Shown one piece after another: positions 5,640 through 5,791 of a DNA stretch of 5,791 nucleotides; the first letter of the stretch is position 1; every line of letters starts with the position of its first letter. The translations under genes and the position numbers were made by a program. The notes under the pieces were generated by a model that was given only the letters and a program-made list of their open reading frames with translations, was not told the DNA's origin and ran no database searches. The stretch comes from an uncultured Lachnospiraceae bacterium (GTDB taxonomy: Bacteria; Bacillota; Clostridia; Lachnospirales; Lachnospiraceae). The DNA lies in contig USKC01000207.1 in assembly GCA_900555195.1 (NCBI GenBank), positions 1 through 5,791 of the forward strand. Reading direction: 5' to 3'.

Positions 5640-5791
5640 TTATAAGCGTTTATGATAGTTACAGCCCAGACATCTTTTCTCGGGGTGGGAAGCCTGACCT
5701 TTCGGCCGTCCGGGGAGCCTGTGCGCCATGCGGTTCCTGAACCTGGCCCTCAGACAGCGCCCTGCCAGTCCGGGGCTCCTTTCAGGCACGC
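5640..5791 (-). CDS. Possible C-terminal end of an upstream gene, partial
   Basis: On the - strand one frame is open from the right edge for 49 codons and ends at TAA (5642-5640), 18 bases before the helD start; the other two - strand frames are closed soon after the edge. The residues end in EKRCLGCNYHKRL, with a CxxC pair that could bind a metal, and about one residue in five is arginine. The 18-base gap holds the helD Shine-Dalgarno, as an operon junction would. Against this, the stretch is GC-rich and arginine-heavy, as non-coding frames often are, and I do not recognise the protein. No convincing helD promoter is visible between here and the gene. Confidence 0.22.
   Translation of the reverse strand, partial: VPERSPGLAGRCLRARFRNRMAHRLPGRPKGQASHPEKRCLGCNYHKRL

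Noticed and set aside
5640..5700. Promoter for helD with TATCAT or TATAAC as the -10 box
   Set aside because: No acceptable -35 box lies 16-18 bases upstream of either candidate.
5711..5779. GGAGCC and GGCTCC inverted pair with repeated GTCCGGGG near the right edge
   Set aside because: Only 6 base pairs over a 54-base loop in GC-rich sequence; likely chance.

Overview
The window looks like ordinary chromosome from an endospore-forming member of the Clostridia, most likely Lachnospiraceae or a close relative. The grounds are a SpoVAD sporulation protein, strong purine-rich Shine-Dalgarno sites, clear sigma-A-type promoters, a DegV/FakB lipid-binding protein and a HelD-type RNA polymerase recycling factor. 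GC content is moderate. The genus is inference; no rRNA or other phylogenetic marker is present.

Layout: (1) 1-1164, + strand: the end of a spore-germination operon, with spoVAD nearly complete and any partner genes off the left edge. (2) 1165-2207, + strand: a separate two-gene unit with its own extended -10 promoter, encoding an unrecognised 76-residue protein and, 12 bases further on, a C-factor/sniffer-like short-chain dehydrogenase. (3) 2208-2677: a 470-base gap without a convincing gene. It is packed with hairpins, including one roughly 120-base near-perfect rod (2365-2485), followed by a perfect consensus sigma-A promoter (TTGACA, 17 bases, TATAAT) and a ~128-base structured leader. 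(4) 2678-3553, + strand: a DegV family fatty-acid-binding protein. (5) 3570-5621, - strand: helD, convergent with degV and only 16 bases from it. (6) 5640-5791, - strand: an open frame running off the right edge that may be the tail of a gene upstream of helD, or nothing.

The genes do not form one pathway. spoVAD serves dipicolinic acid transport in spores, the SDR unit is probably a housekeeping or accessory oxidoreductase, DegV presumably feeds exogenous fatty acids to a kinase encoded elsewhere, and HelD acts on stalled RNA polymerase. I found no mobile element, CRISPR array, tRNA, rRNA or defence system. The least explained parts are the hairpin-rich gap before degV, its leader, and the 76-residue protein coupled to the SDR gene.
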